From Acinetobacter genomosp. 15BJ (lineage in GTDB: Bacteria; Pseudomonadota; Gammaproteobacteria; Pseudomonadales; Moraxellaceae), in the NCBI RefSeq assembly GCF_000400715.1, contig NZ_KE007347.1:62001-126000 (forward strand): a stretch of 64,000 nucleotides of DNA, given 5' to 3'. Shown here in pieces: positions 7,907 through 16,814 of this stretch (its first letter is position 1; each line of letters begins with the position of its first letter). A program made the position numbers and the translations under genes. Under the pieces are notes generated by a model. That model saw only the letters and a program-made list of their open reading frames with translations. It was not told the DNA's origin and did not search any database.

Positions 7907-9748
7907 ATGATTCATTTACGCTTAATCAAAAGGCTTAGTCTATATGCTGGACTAAGCCTTTTTACTCAGTCTTCATTTGCGGCGATGCAAACCACGCCGT
8001 ATTTGGCGATGCATGTGCAACCAAAATATACTCAGCTTAAGGTAATGCCTTATGCCAATGCGAATGCACCTAAAGGCGGTATTCTGAGTCAATCGAGTTT
8101 GGGGACATTTGATAATTTAAACAGCATGAACGGCAAGGGTAGTTCAACTGAAGGTGTCAATTATCTATTTGATAGTTTGATGGATCGTTCGCTGGACGAG
8201 CCGCGTGTGATGTATCCATTACTTGCAGAAAAGGTCAGTTACGATCCTGATCAGCTGCAATCTGTGACCTTCCACTTGAATCCACAAGCACGATTTAATA
8301 ATGGTCAGCCTGTAACTGCTGAAGATGTGAAATTTACCTTCGATACTTATCAGACCAAAGCGAATTTAGGCTTTCAAATGTATTTGTCAGATTTAGCTAA
8401 AACTGAAGTGTTATCTAAACATCAAATCAAATTTATTTTTAAGTCTAAGAATAATGTGGAAATGCCATTGATTGTGGCGAGCCTGCCGATCTACTCAAAA
8501 TTAGATTGGAAAAATAAGGACTTTGGTCGTGTCACCCTTCAACCGATTGTCGGTTCAGGTCCTTATGTGGTGGATCGTATAGATGCAGGGCGTAGTATTA
8601 CCTATAAGCGCAGTCCAAACTATTGGGGCAAAGATTTGCCAGTAAACAAAGGCCGCTATAATTTTGATCGACTGAAATATGTGTATTATCGAAATTTAGA
8701 TGTCAGTTTTGAAGGGTTTAAATCTCGACAATTCAATTTGTACGAAGAAAAAAATATCCGTAATTGGGTTACAGCCTATAACTTTCCAGCAGTAAAATCA
8801 GGTTTAGTCAAAAAGTATAAAGTGCAGTTAGCTACTCCTCTAGATATTCAAAGCTTGGTGTTTAATATCCGCCGTTCGCCACTCAATGATATTTATCTAC
8901 GTCAGGCATTAACCTACGCTTATGATTTTGAGTGGCAGAATAAGGCACTGTTCTTTAATCAAAATCAGCGTTTACAAAGTTACTTTGATAATACTGATTT
9001 GGCTGCAACTGGCCGACCTAGTGCCGCTGAATTAAACGTATTAAAGCCATTTTTGGCCCAGTTCAATCCAGTGATACGCCAAGGTATTTTGGCTGATTGG
9101 CGCTATCCTGTTTCTGATAGCAGTGGTTTCAATCGGCAGAATTTATTGACTGCACAACACATCTTAAAAGATGCTGGCTATCTGATTCGGAACGGTCAGT
9201 TATATGATCGAACCGGTAAAGCCATTCGAATTGAATTATTGATGCAACAGGAAAACCCACAGCGTGAATTAATGCCTTTTGTGCGGAATCTGAAGCGTTT
9301 AGGCATTCAGGTTCAACTACGGCAGGTGGATGTGCCGCAATATATGGAGCGAATTCGACATCAAGATTTTGATATGATGGTGTTGAAATTGCCCCAAACT
9401 TTAACTCCAGGGAAAGAACAAGCCCAATTCTGGGGAAGTGCAGCAGCAGATGAGGCTGGCAATTATAATTATTCAGGGATTAAGAATCCTGCGATTGATC
9501 AGATGATTGCGAAAATTGTGGCAGCAAAAACCCGTGAAGAAGTGGTGTTATACACACGCGTGCTCGATCGTTTATTACGCGCAGGATACTACCAAATTTT
9601 GACTTATGGAAAACCTGAACGTTGGTTTGCCTACTGGGATATCTATCAGCAGCCTTCGGTTAAGCCGAAACTTTCTGTAGGATGGGAGTATTGGTGGGTG
9701 GATACAGATAAAGCTAAGAAACTTGATCAATCCGTGCAGAAACACTGA
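7907..9748 (+). CDS. yejA: Periplasmic oligopeptide-binding protein, YejA-like (SBP family 5)
   Basis: Substrate-binding component of a peptide ABC importer. It has a Sec signal peptide (basic start MIHLRLIKR, hydrophobic core, SSFAA end) and a family 5 solute-binding fold, recognisable from FHLNPQARFNNGQPVTAEDVKFTFD and the repeated lobes; 613 residues matches YejA. In Enterobacteria the Yej system imports peptides including microcin C. It begins 6 bp after the mltD stop. A perfect 13-bp-stem terminator hairpin (7928-7963) lies inside the signal-peptide codons. The next Met is beyond the signal sequence, so starting downstream would lose export. Confidence 0.88.
   Translation: MIHLRLIKRLSLYAGLSLFTQSSFAAMQTTPYLAMHVQPKYTQLKVMPYANANAPKGGILSQSSLGTFDNLNSMNGKGSSTEGVNYLFDSLMDRSLDEPRVMYPLLAEKVSYDPDQLQSVTFHLNPQARFNNGQPVTAEDVKFTFDTYQTKANLGFQMYLSDLAKTEVLSKHQIKFIFKSKNNVEMPLIVASLPIYSKLDWKNKDFGRVTLQPIVGSGPYVVDRIDAGRSITYKRSPNYWGKDLPVNKGRYNFDRLKYVYYRNLDVSFEGFKSRQFNLYEEKNIRNWVTAYNFPAVKSGLVKKYKVQLATPLDIQSLVFNIRRSPLNDIYLRQALTYAYDFEWQNKALFFNQNQRLQSYFDNTDLAATGRPSAAELNVLKPFLAQFNPVIRQGILADWRYPVSDSSGFNRQNLLTAQHILKDAGYLIRNGQLYDRTGKAIRIELLMQQENPQRELMPFVRNLKRLGIQVQLRQVDVPQYMERIRHQDFDMMVLKLPQTLTPGKEQAQFWGSAAADEAGNYNYSGIKNPAIDQMIAKIVAAKTREEVVLYTRVLDRLLRAGYYQILTYGKPERWFAYWDIYQQPSVKPKLSVGWEYWWVDTDKAKKLDQSVQKH
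7928..7963 (+). terminator. Terminator hairpin embedded in the yejA signal-peptide codons
   Basis: Perfect inverted repeat AAAAGGCTTAGTC (7928-7940) / GACTAAGCCTTTT (7950-7962), 9-nt loop, followed by a T run. It has the form of a strong intrinsic terminator for mltD, yet it lies within codons 8-19 of yejA. Confidence 0.75.
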
Positions 9749-9774
9749 ATTAAAAGAATTAAGGATCTTATTAA

Positions 9775-10845
9775 ATGGTTCACTATATTCTGAAAAGAAT
9801 GTTATTGATGATCCCGACATTATTTTTCATTTTATTGATTAATTTTTGTATTGTGCAAATTGCCCCAGGTGGACCTGTCGAACAAGCGATTCAGCAAATC
9901 CAAAATGCGCAAGGCTTAGGGGTAGGCAATAGTGCACCCTCAGGCTTGACCACCTTGGCACAATATGAAGGTGCACGTGGTTTAAGTCCCGAAATGATTG
10001 AAAAAATCAAAGCCCAGTATGGCTTTGATCGTCCTGCCGCAGAACGTTTCTGGCTCATGCTTAAAGGTTATATGCATCTGGATTTTGGGAGCAGTTTTTT
10101 TAAAGATAAACCTGTGACCCAACTGTTATACGAAAAGCTACCTGTCACGCTGTCTTTGGGCTTGTGGAGCACTTTCCTGATCTATCTGATTGCAATTCCA
10201 CTGGGTATTAAAAAGGCTAAAAATAATGGCTTGCTGTTTGATCAATCTACCTCATTGTTATTAGCCGTGAGCTATGCCATTCCATCTTTTGTGTTTGCCA
10301 TTGTACTGATTGTTTTTTTTGCAGGGGGCAGTTATTTGCAATGGTTTCCATTACAAGGTCTGGTTTCAGAGAACTTTGCCCAATTGAGCCTCTGGGCAAA
10401 AGTACAAGATTATTTATGGCATATGAGTTTGCCCATCTTGAGTATAGTATTGGGCAGTTTTGCGGCGTTAACTTATCTGACGAAGTATTCATTTGTTGAA
10501 GAGTTGCAGAAACCTTATGTACTTACTGCCCGCAGCAAAGGAATGAATGATAATCAGGTTCTTTATGGACATGTCTTTCGCAATGCGATTTTAGTGGTTG
10601 TGGCAGCCTTACCAGAAGCATTGGTCGGTATTTTCTTTGTCGGTAATTTATTTATCGAGATCATTTTTAATTTAGATGGGATTGGTCTATTAGGTTTTGA
10701 AGCGATTACTCAGCGTGATTATCCTGTTATTTTCGGGACTTTATTTTTATTTACCTTATTTGGGATGATATTGCGTTTAATCGGTGATGTGCTGTATCAG
10801 GTGATTGACCCACGCATTGATTTTGAATCAAGAGGTGGAAAATAA
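9775..10845 (+). CDS. yejB: Peptide ABC transporter permease YejB
   Basis: Inner-membrane permease of the YejABEF importer, 356 residues. The N-terminus is a membrane segment (RMLLMIPTLFFILLINF), followed by the periplasmic region typical of DppB/OppB/YejB permeases. Several further membrane helices come after it, with an EAA-like cytoplasmic loop near VLTARSKGMNDNQVLYGHVFRNA that contacts the ATPase. It starts 26 bp after yejA, and its stop overlaps the yejE ATG by one base, showing translational coupling. The extended region around AQGLGVGNSAP is characteristic of YejB rather than OppB. Confidence 0.9.
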   Translation: MVHYILKRMLLMIPTLFFILLINFCIVQIAPGGPVEQAIQQIQNAQGLGVGNSAPSGLTTLAQYEGARGLSPEMIEKIKAQYGFDRPAAERFWLMLKGYMHLDFGSSFFKDKPVTQLLYEKLPVTLSLGLWSTFLIYLIAIPLGIKKAKNNGLLFDQSTSLLLAVSYAIPSFVFAIVLIVFFAGGSYLQWFPLQGLVSENFAQLSLWAKVQDYLWHMSLPILSIVLGSFAALTYLTKYSFVEELQKPYVLTARSKGMNDNQVLYGHVFRNAILVVVAALPEALVGIFFVGNLFIEIIFNLDGIGLLGFEAITQRDYPVIFGTLFLFTLFGMILRLIGDVLYQVIDPRIDFESRGGK

Positions 10846-11855
10846 TGTCCCCCTTGATGCGTGCGCGTTTTCTTCGCTTTAAACAGAATAAATTAGGCTT
10901 TAGTTGTTTTATTCTATTTTTAATTATTTTAGTTGTGTCTTTATTTGCTGAATTGATTGCCAATGATAAACCGCTGTTGGTTCGTTATCAGCAATCCTTT
11001 TATTTCCCGATCTTGAACGATTATCCAGAAACGACCTTTGGTGGTAGCTTTGAAACAGCGACAGATTATCAAGATCCTGCGGTAAAGCAGCTAATTCAAA
11101 AACAGGGCTGGATGATTTCACCCCCTATCACTTTTTCTTATCAAACGCCAAATCTATCATTGGCAGTACCAGTTCCTTCAGCACCAAGTTCGCAAAATTG
11201 GTTAGGAACGGATGACCAAGGCCGTGATGTGTTTGCCCGAATCCTCTATGGTCTGCGCATTTCTCTTTTATTTGGGTTTGCTTTAACCCTATGTTCTGCT
11301 GTGATTGGCGTTATTGTTGGGGCAATACAGGGCTATTATGGTGGCTGGATTGATTTAATCGGGCAGCGGATTTTAGAGGTCTGGGGCGGCTTGCCGATGT
11401 TGTTCATTGTCATGATCTTGGTCAGTATGTTTAGTCCCAGTATTTATTGGCTATTTTTGATCATGTTGCTCTTTGGTTGGACTGAGTTGGTTGGGCTAGT
11501 CCGTGCAGAGTTCTTGCGTGCGCGCAATTTTGATTATGTCCGCGCAGCGCAAGCATTAGGCGTAACAGATTATAAAATTATCTTTAAGCACATTTTACCG
11601 AATGCAATGAGTTCAAGTTTGTCGCAGCTTCCGTTTATGCTGACGGCCAATATTATTGCGCTCACTGCACTGGATTTTTTAGGGTATGGCTTACCACCTG
11701 ATGCTGCATCATTGGGTGAATTATTATTGCAAGGCAAAAATAATCTAGATGCGCCGTGGTTGGTGCTGTCTGGCTTTTTTACATTGGCGATTGTACTTTC
11801 TTTATTGATTTATATCGGGGAGGCTGCACGTGATGCATTTGACCCAAGACGATAA
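10845..11855 (+). CDS. yejE: Peptide ABC transporter permease YejE
   Basis: Second permease of the importer, 336 residues. One N-terminal membrane helix (SCFILFLIILVVSLFAELIA) precedes a large periplasmic segment, the hallmark of YejE. The conserved LGTDDQGRDVFARILYGLRISLLFG region and a C-terminal bundle with the EAA-type loop (RAAQALGVTDYKIIFKHILPNA) follow. Its start overlaps the yejB stop, and its last codons overlap the beginning of yejF, so subunits are probably made in matched amounts. Complete. Confidence 0.9.
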   Translation: MSPLMRARFLRFKQNKLGFSCFILFLIILVVSLFAELIANDKPLLVRYQQSFYFPILNDYPETTFGGSFETATDYQDPAVKQLIQKQGWMISPPITFSYQTPNLSLAVPVPSAPSSQNWLGTDDQGRDVFARILYGLRISLLFGFALTLCSAVIGVIVGAIQGYYGGWIDLIGQRILEVWGGLPMLFIVMILVSMFSPSIYWLFLIMLLFGWTELVGLVRAEFLRARNFDYVRAAQALGVTDYKIIFKHILPNAMSSSLSQLPFMLTANIIALTALDFLGYGLPPDAASLGELLLQGKNNLDAPWLVLSGFFTLAIVLSLLIYIGEAARDAFDPRR

Positions 11856-13428
11856 ACAGTTTGACCAATCACCGTTATTAAGGGTTCAGCAGATCAGTAT
11901 TTGCAATGAATCAGGACACCGCTTAGTCGAGAGTTTAAGTTTTGATTTATATCCAGAGCAGACAGTTGCGCTTGTTGGTGAGAGTGGCTCTGGTAAAACT
12001 ATTAGTGCGTTGGCTGTGCTAGGTGTGTTGCCTGAACATTTTGCAGTACAAGGCAAAGTGGAACTAGATGGAGAAAACTTGCTGACTTTGGGGCAGGTTC
12101 AGTTACAGCAGATACGTGGTAAACGTATTGGCATGATTTTTCAAGAGCCAATGACGGCTTTAAATCCTTTGCACAAAGTAGAGCAGATGTTGGGCGAGAG
12201 TCTAATGCGATTTGGTATCGCCAAGACCGAGATTCGAAAACGGTCTGTGGGTCTATTGCATGATGTTCACATAGACGACCCTGCGCGTATTCTGCAATGC
12301 TATCCACATGAGTTGTCAGGTGGACAGCGGCAACGGGTCATGTTGGCAATGGCTTTGGCTTTAGAACCAGAAATTCTAATTGCCGATGAACCAACCACAG
12401 CTTTAGATGTGGTGTTACAAGCACAAATTTTAACGTTGTTAAAAGGAGTACAGCGGCAGCGAAAGATGGCGATCATTTTGATTAGCCATGACCTGAATTT
12501 AGTCAAGCATTATGCAGATCATGTCGTGGTACTGAATCAAGGGCGTGTTGAAGAACAGGGGGCTACTGCAGAAATATTTACTCATCCCCAAACCTCATAT
12601 ACACAAAATCTGCTTCATCATGATTTTGGACAAGCTTTGGCGATACAGCCGACGCAAACCTTGCTTGAATTAAATGACGTCACGATAAAATATCCGCTTA
12701 AGCATGGTTTATTCAATCAAGTTAAAGCCTATAAGGTTGCAGCAGAATCTATTCAGTTTAGTCTGTCTCAGGGAGAGGCTTTAGGCATTGTTGGCGAAAG
12801 TGGTTCAGGTAAATCATCATTGGCCTTAGCGATCGCTAGATTGATCAGCAGTGAAGGTTCTATTCATTTTCAGACACAAGATTTAAACCTTTTGACTCAA
12901 AAACAGCTTCGGCAACTTCGACGTGATTTTCAGATAGTATTTCAGGATCCTTTTGGTAGCCTGAATCCTCGTATGTCAGTTGAACAGATCATTGCAGAAG
13001 GGCTTCATCTTCAACCCATTTCAAAGCAACAGTGCCAAACTGAAGTTAATGCTGTTTTGGCAAAAGTCGAATTATCTTTAACGGATAAAGATAAGTATCC
13101 GCATCAACTTTCTGGTGGGCAACGGCAACGTGTGGCACTTGCAAGAGCATTGGTACTCAAACCCAAGCTACTGATTCTAGATGAACCGACCTCCGCCTTG
13201 GATCGGACTACGCAATTGGCCATCATTCAATTGTTACGTCGTTTGCAGCAGCAAGAACAGATCAGCTATATCTTTATCAGTCATGACTTACAAGTCATTA
13301 AAGCATTGTGCCAAAAAGTCCTTGTGATGCATCATGGCAAAGCCTTGGAATATCAAGCCACAGCACTTTTATTTAGCCAGCCTCAGACTGAATATACCCG
13401 CCAGCTTATTTCTGCGAGCGAATATTAG
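11833..13428 (+). CDS. yejF: Peptide ABC transporter ATP-binding protein YejF (tandem ATPase)
   Basis: Energises the Yej importer with two fused ABC ATPases (531 residues). Walker A motifs GESGSGKT and GESGSGKS lie near residues 49 and 321. Signature LSGGQRQRV and Walker B (ILIADEP, LLILDEP) occur in both halves, each with an ISHDL switch. The frame also permits GTG at 11830; I prefer ATG 11833 because GGGGAGG at 11817-11823 lies nine bases upstream of it. The first 23 bases overlap yejE. No clear terminator follows before the next promoter. Confidence 0.92.
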   Translation: MHLTQDDKQFDQSPLLRVQQISICNESGHRLVESLSFDLYPEQTVALVGESGSGKTISALAVLGVLPEHFAVQGKVELDGENLLTLGQVQLQQIRGKRIGMIFQEPMTALNPLHKVEQMLGESLMRFGIAKTEIRKRSVGLLHDVHIDDPARILQCYPHELSGGQRQRVMLAMALALEPEILIADEPTTALDVVLQAQILTLLKGVQRQRKMAIILISHDLNLVKHYADHVVVLNQGRVEEQGATAEIFTHPQTSYTQNLLHHDFGQALAIQPTQTLLELNDVTIKYPLKHGLFNQVKAYKVAAESIQFSLSQGEALGIVGESGSGKSSLALAIARLISSEGSIHFQTQDLNLLTQKQLRQLRRDFQIVFQDPFGSLNPRMSVEQIIAEGLHLQPISKQQCQTEVNAVLAKVELSLTDKDKYPHQLSGGQRQRVALARALVLKPKLLILDEPTSALDRTTQLAIIQLLRRLQQQEQISYIFISHDLQVIKALCQKVLVMHHGKALEYQATALLFSQPQTEYTRQLISASEY

Positions 13429-13477
13429 CATTGTAATTAAATTGACATATGCTATTGTCAGTTTGTCGGAAGAATGC

Positions 13478-13523
13478 TTGACAGTAACAATAATCAGATT
13501 AAATTAGAGCAAGTACTCTAATT
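13478..13523 (+). promoter_or_regulatory. Promoter with overlapping palindromic operator for the OYE gene
   Basis: TTGACA (13478-13483), 16-bp spacer, TAAATT (13500-13505) forms a plausible sigma-70 promoter. A perfect 8-bp inverted repeat AATTAGAG-N6-CTCTAATT (13502-13523) covers the -10 and predicted start, as expected for a repressor site. A second inverted repeat TGACA-N8-TGTCA lies upstream at 13443-13460. Confidence 0.5.
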
Positions 13524-13539
13524 GTAGCAGAGGATGACC

Positions 13540-14784
13540 ATGAGTCAGATTGCAGACAGTATCCAGATTCGCAACACCACATTTAAAAACCGTATTATCA
13601 AAGGGGCAATGAGCGAAGCGCTCGCGAATGATGCAGGACAACCCAATGATCTATTGATTGGTCTATACGAAGCGTGGGCAAAAGGCGGTTTGGGCTGTGC
13701 CATTACAGGTAACGTGATGGTGAATGTAGGCGCTAAAAATGAACCAGGTGTAGTTGCAATCGAGACCGAGCGTGATCTGGAAAAATTAAAGCAATGGGCT
13801 GCGGTGGGTAAGAAACATGGCATGGTGCAATTGATTCAGTTGTCACATCCTGGTCGCCAATGTCCAAAGGGTCTAAATAAGGAAACAGTTGCACCTTCAG
13901 CTGTGCCTTTTAGCCCAATGCTTGCAGCAATGTTTGGTACGCCGCGCGAACTTAAACATGACGAAATTTTAGATATTATCCAGCGTTTTGCGACAGCTGC
14001 GGCGGTATGTGAAAAGGCTGGTTTTGAAGGCGTACAACTGCACGGTGCCCATGGTTATCTGATTAGTCAGTTTCTATCGCCTTTGACCAATAAGCGCACG
14101 GATCAATGGGGTGGTTCGATTGAGAACCGTATGCGTTTCTTGATCGATGCTTATCAGGCGGTACGCGATGCAACTTCTGAAAACTTCATCATTTCGGTGA
14201 AGCTGAACTCAGCGGATTTCCAGCGTGGTGGGATCACAGAAGAAGATGTCATTACCGTGTTCAAAGCGATTGATGCTGCGGGGATTGATATTATCGAAAT
14301 TTCTGGGGGAACCTATGAAGCCCCAGCAATGGCGGGTGCAAAAGCAGAATCGCGTAAAGCCAGTACCATTGCACGTGAAGCTTATTTCTTGGAATTTGCA
14401 GAAAAAATTCGCCAACATGTTGCCTGTAAATTGATGGTAACAGGTGGTTTCCGTACCGTAGAAGGAATGAATGCTGCATTGCAAAGTGGTGCATGTGATT
14501 TTATTGGAATTGCACGTCCACTGGCGGTTGAAGTCGATTTAACAGATCATTTAATTGCAGGGCATGATGTGCGTTATGCCGTGAATCAAATTAAAACAGG
14601 AATTCCATTTGTCGATAAAATGGCAATTATGGAAATCATTTGGTATGCAGCGCAGTTTAAAGCCATTGGACAAGGTAAAAAGCCGAATCCAAAATTATCA
14701 CCACTGTTGGTATTCTTAAATTACGCGAAAGGGAATATCAAAGCGGTGGTGAAAGGGCGAGTGAATTCACGGAAGTCTGCATAA
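13540..14784 (+). CDS. NADH:flavin oxidoreductase, Old Yellow Enzyme family
   Basis: FMN-dependent TIM-barrel ene-reductase of 414 residues. Family marks are the early FKNRIIKGAMSEALA region (FMN binding), QLSHPGRQCP, the HGAHGYLISQFLSPLTNKRTDQWGGS motif, and the late GGFRTVEGMNAAL/DFIGIARPLA phosphate-binding segment. The electrophilic substrate cannot be told from sequence. ATG 13534 sits directly against the AGAGG ribosome site; ATG 13540 has a 6-base spacing, so it is chosen. The operator over its promoter suggests inducible control, perhaps by a repressor encoded elsewhere. Monocistronic, ended by hairpins at 14793 and 14832. Confidence 0.88.
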   Translation: MSQIADSIQIRNTTFKNRIIKGAMSEALANDAGQPNDLLIGLYEAWAKGGLGCAITGNVMVNVGAKNEPGVVAIETERDLEKLKQWAAVGKKHGMVQLIQLSHPGRQCPKGLNKETVAPSAVPFSPMLAAMFGTPRELKHDEILDIIQRFATAAAVCEKAGFEGVQLHGAHGYLISQFLSPLTNKRTDQWGGSIENRMRFLIDAYQAVRDATSENFIISVKLNSADFQRGGITEEDVITVFKAIDAAGIDIIEISGGTYEAPAMAGAKAESRKASTIAREAYFLEFAEKIRQHVACKLMVTGGFRTVEGMNAALQSGACDFIGIARPLAVEVDLTDHLIAGHDVRYAVNQIKTGIPFVDKMAIMEIIWYAAQFKAIGQGKKPNPKLSPLLVFLNYAKGNIKAVVKGRVNSRKSA

Positions 14785-14792
14785 TATATTTT

Positions 14793-14815
14793 AGGGCTCT
14801 TCGGAGTCCTTTTTA
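14793..14815 (+). terminator. Intrinsic terminator of the OYE gene
   Basis: AGGGCTC-TTCG-GAGTCCT hairpin with a UUCG-type tetraloop and a following T run. Confidence 0.75.
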
Positions 14816-14831
14816 TTATTCAAAGCAAATA

Positions 14832-14866
14832 AAAAAGCCACTGTCTTAAGATGCAGTGGCTTTTTC
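14832..14866. terminator. Bidirectional terminator, mainly for pyrC-rnt-tRNA-Glu
   Basis: AAAAAGCCACTG (14832-14843) / CAGTGGCTTTTT (14854-14865), a 12-bp perfect stem with A and T runs. It lies just beyond the 3' end of tRNA-Glu on the minus strand. Confidence 0.8.
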
Positions 14867-14871
14867 AAATT

Positions 14872-14947
14872 TGGCGTCCCTACGGGGATTCGAACCCCGG
14901 TTACCGCCGTGAAAGGGCGATGTCCTAGGCCTCTAGACGATAGGGAC
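14872..14947 (-). tRNA. tRNA-Glu (anticodon UUC)
   Basis: The reverse complement begins GTCCCTATCGTCTAGAGG and ends with an encoded CCA. The anticodon stem-loop CGCC-CTTTCAC-GGCG gives UUC. The T arm CGGGGTTCGAATCCCCG is intact and the acceptor stem GTCCCTA/TAGGGAC pairs fully. 76 nt. It lies 19 bp after the rnt stop on the same strand with no terminator between, so it is probably processed from a pyrC-rnt transcript. Confidence 0.97.
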
Positions 14948-14966
14948 TTCTTGAGGTGGGTGTATA

Positions 14967-15632
14967 TTAGGGTTCTGTCACCAAACTGTCAAGAAGGTGA
15001 GGAGACAGTTTGTTCAAAATATAGCAAAACAGTTCAGCAGTCTTCTGTGTATCGTACAACGCAGAGTGGGCTTCTTTACCATCAAACTCGATTCCAGCCT
15101 GAATACAGGCACGTGCTAACACGGTTTGCCCAAACATGACTGCACTTAAGGTAACAGTATCGAAGACGGAGAAACTGTGAAACGGGTTCTGATTTTTTGT
15201 TCCTGTGCGTGCAATCGCTGCTTGTAGGAAACCTAAATCAAAGTGTGCGTTATGACCCACTAACACAGCATGGGTACAGTGTTGAGCTTTACGTACTTCA
15301 TTCAATGATTTGAAAATACGACGTAAAGCACCGCGTTCATCTTCAGCCATCGCAACACGCATTGGATTGAAAGGATCAATACCAATAAAATCTAATGAGC
15401 GGCGGTCAAGATTCGCGCCTTCAAAAGGGTTGATATGTGCTTGGAATGAAGGACCAGGTATAAATTGCCCATGTTCATCATAGATGATCGGAATACACGC
15501 AATTTCAAGTAGGGCATCGGTTTGCGAATTAAAACCTGCTGTTTCCACATCGACAACAACAGGCAAGAATCCACGAAAACGCTGTCCGATTACAGGGGAT
15601 TTATTTTCTTCTTGGGTCACACTTTTCTCCAA
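14967..15632 (-). CDS. rnt: Ribonuclease T
   Basis: DEDDh 3'-5' exoribonuclease that trims tRNA and other stable RNA 3' ends and ends DNA repair intermediates. At 221 residues it matches RNase T. Catalytic carboxylates are D28 and E30 ([10 protein letters not shown]), D132 (GHNAHFD) and D194 with H189 (HSALYD). It overlaps the pyrC 3' end by 16 bases, so the two are coupled. A tRNA gene, its substrate class, follows immediately downstream. Confidence 0.95.
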   Translation of the reverse strand: MEKSVTQEENKSPVIGQRFRGFLPVVVDVETAGFNSQTDALLEIACIPIIYDEHGQFIPGPSFQAHINPFEGANLDRRSLDFIGIDPFNPMRVAMAEDERGALRRIFKSLNEVRKAQHCTHAVLVGHNAHFDLGFLQAAIARTGTKNQNPFHSFSVFDTVTLSAVMFGQTVLARACIQAGIEFDGKEAHSALYDTQKTAELFCYILNKLSPHLLDSLVTEP

Positions 15633-16651
15633 TGCAAGGTTTTGCCTGCATGAAGTGGGATAATTTTTTGGTCATCGAGATAGTCTAAAGATTCTGCGAT
15701 TGTAATATCTTCCTTGACCAAGGTAATGGTTGAGGTATTGCGTGGCAAACCATAGAAGTCAGCACCGAATAAGCTTGCGAAGCCTTCTAAGCGTTCTAGC
15801 TTTCCGACTTGATCAAAAGCTTGTGCATATAGTTCAATGGCATTTGGTGCGCTATAACAACCAGCACATCCGCAGGCATTTTCTTTGGCATCTTGTGAGT
15901 GGGGTGCACTGTCAGTACCTAAGAAAAATTTTGGATTACCACTGGTTGCGACTTCCAACAATGTTGTTTGATGCGTTTGACGCTTTAAAATTGGTAAGCA
16001 ATAGAAATGCGGTTTTACGCCACCAACCAACATGTCGTTACGGTTAAATAATAAATGTTGCGGGGTAATGGTTGCAGCAACATTACGATCCTGTTCGAGT
16101 ACAAAATTCGCCGCATCACTTGTTGTAATGTGTTCTAACACGACTTTTAATTTTGGGAACTGTTTGAGTAAAGGCGATAGCACTTCATCTAAAAATCTTT
16201 TTTCACGATCAAAAATATCGACGTGATTATGCGTCACTTCTCCATGCAGTAACAATGGAACCTGATGTTCTTCCAGTTGTTCAATCACGGCATACACTTT
16301 GCGAATATCACTGACACCATTATCGGAGTTGGTGGTCGCACCTGCAGGATAAAGTTTGATGGCGTTGACGAATTCAGACTCTTTAATTTTGCGGACTTCA
16401 TCAGGAGAAGTGTAATCGGTAAAATAAAGCACCATGCGTGGATCAAAATTCAACCCTTCAGGCACATGAGCAAGAATACGCTCGCGATAAGCTAAAGCTT
16501 CTTCTACCGTTTTAACGGGTGGAACAAGATTGGGCATACAAATTGCGCGGGCAAATTGTTTGGCTAAATCAGGAACAGTACGTTTTAAAGCTAAACCATC
16601 ACGCAGGTGTGCGTGCCAATCATCAGGTTGCAAAAGTGTAAGAGTATTCAA
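15617..16651 (-). CDS. pyrC: Dihydroorotase PyrC
   Basis: Catalyses cyclisation of N-carbamoyl-aspartate to dihydroorotate in pyrimidine synthesis. The 344-residue length is that of the class II, PyrC-type enzyme. Zinc ligands H13 and H15 appear in [10 protein letters not shown]. The lysine that is carbamylated lies in [17 protein letters not shown], the later histidines in LLLHGEVTH and VLEHITT, and the catalytic Asp in LGTDSAPH. It is the first gene of pyrC-rnt-tRNA-Glu. The divergent diguanylate cyclase lies 163 bp away, and that gap must hold both promoters. Confidence 0.96.
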   Translation of the reverse strand: MNTLTLLQPDDWHAHLRDGLALKRTVPDLAKQFARAICMPNLVPPVKTVEEALAYRERILAHVPEGLNFDPRMVLYFTDYTSPDEVRKIKESEFVNAIKLYPAGATTNSDNGVSDIRKVYAVIEQLEEHQVPLLLHGEVTHNHVDIFDREKRFLDEVLSPLLKQFPKLKVVLEHITTSDAANFVLEQDRNVAATITPQHLLFNRNDMLVGGVKPHFYCLPILKRQTHQTTLLEVATSGNPKFFLGTDSAPHSQDAKENACGCAGCYSAPNAIELYAQAFDQVGKLERLEGFASLFGADFYGLPRNTSTITLVKEDITIAESLDYLDDQKIIPLHAGKTLHWRKV

Positions 16652-16814
16652 GGTCTACTTCAAACTTAAAAATAATACAAATAATAATGCATAAAGTGTG
16701 AAAATGGTAACTAGAATTACGGATAAGTGGTTAAGCAAAGCGCATGACAAAATGATAATTTATGTTATTTTTTATGCGGCACAAAAATAGTGCAGCATAA
16801 AAAGAGTATCTGGG

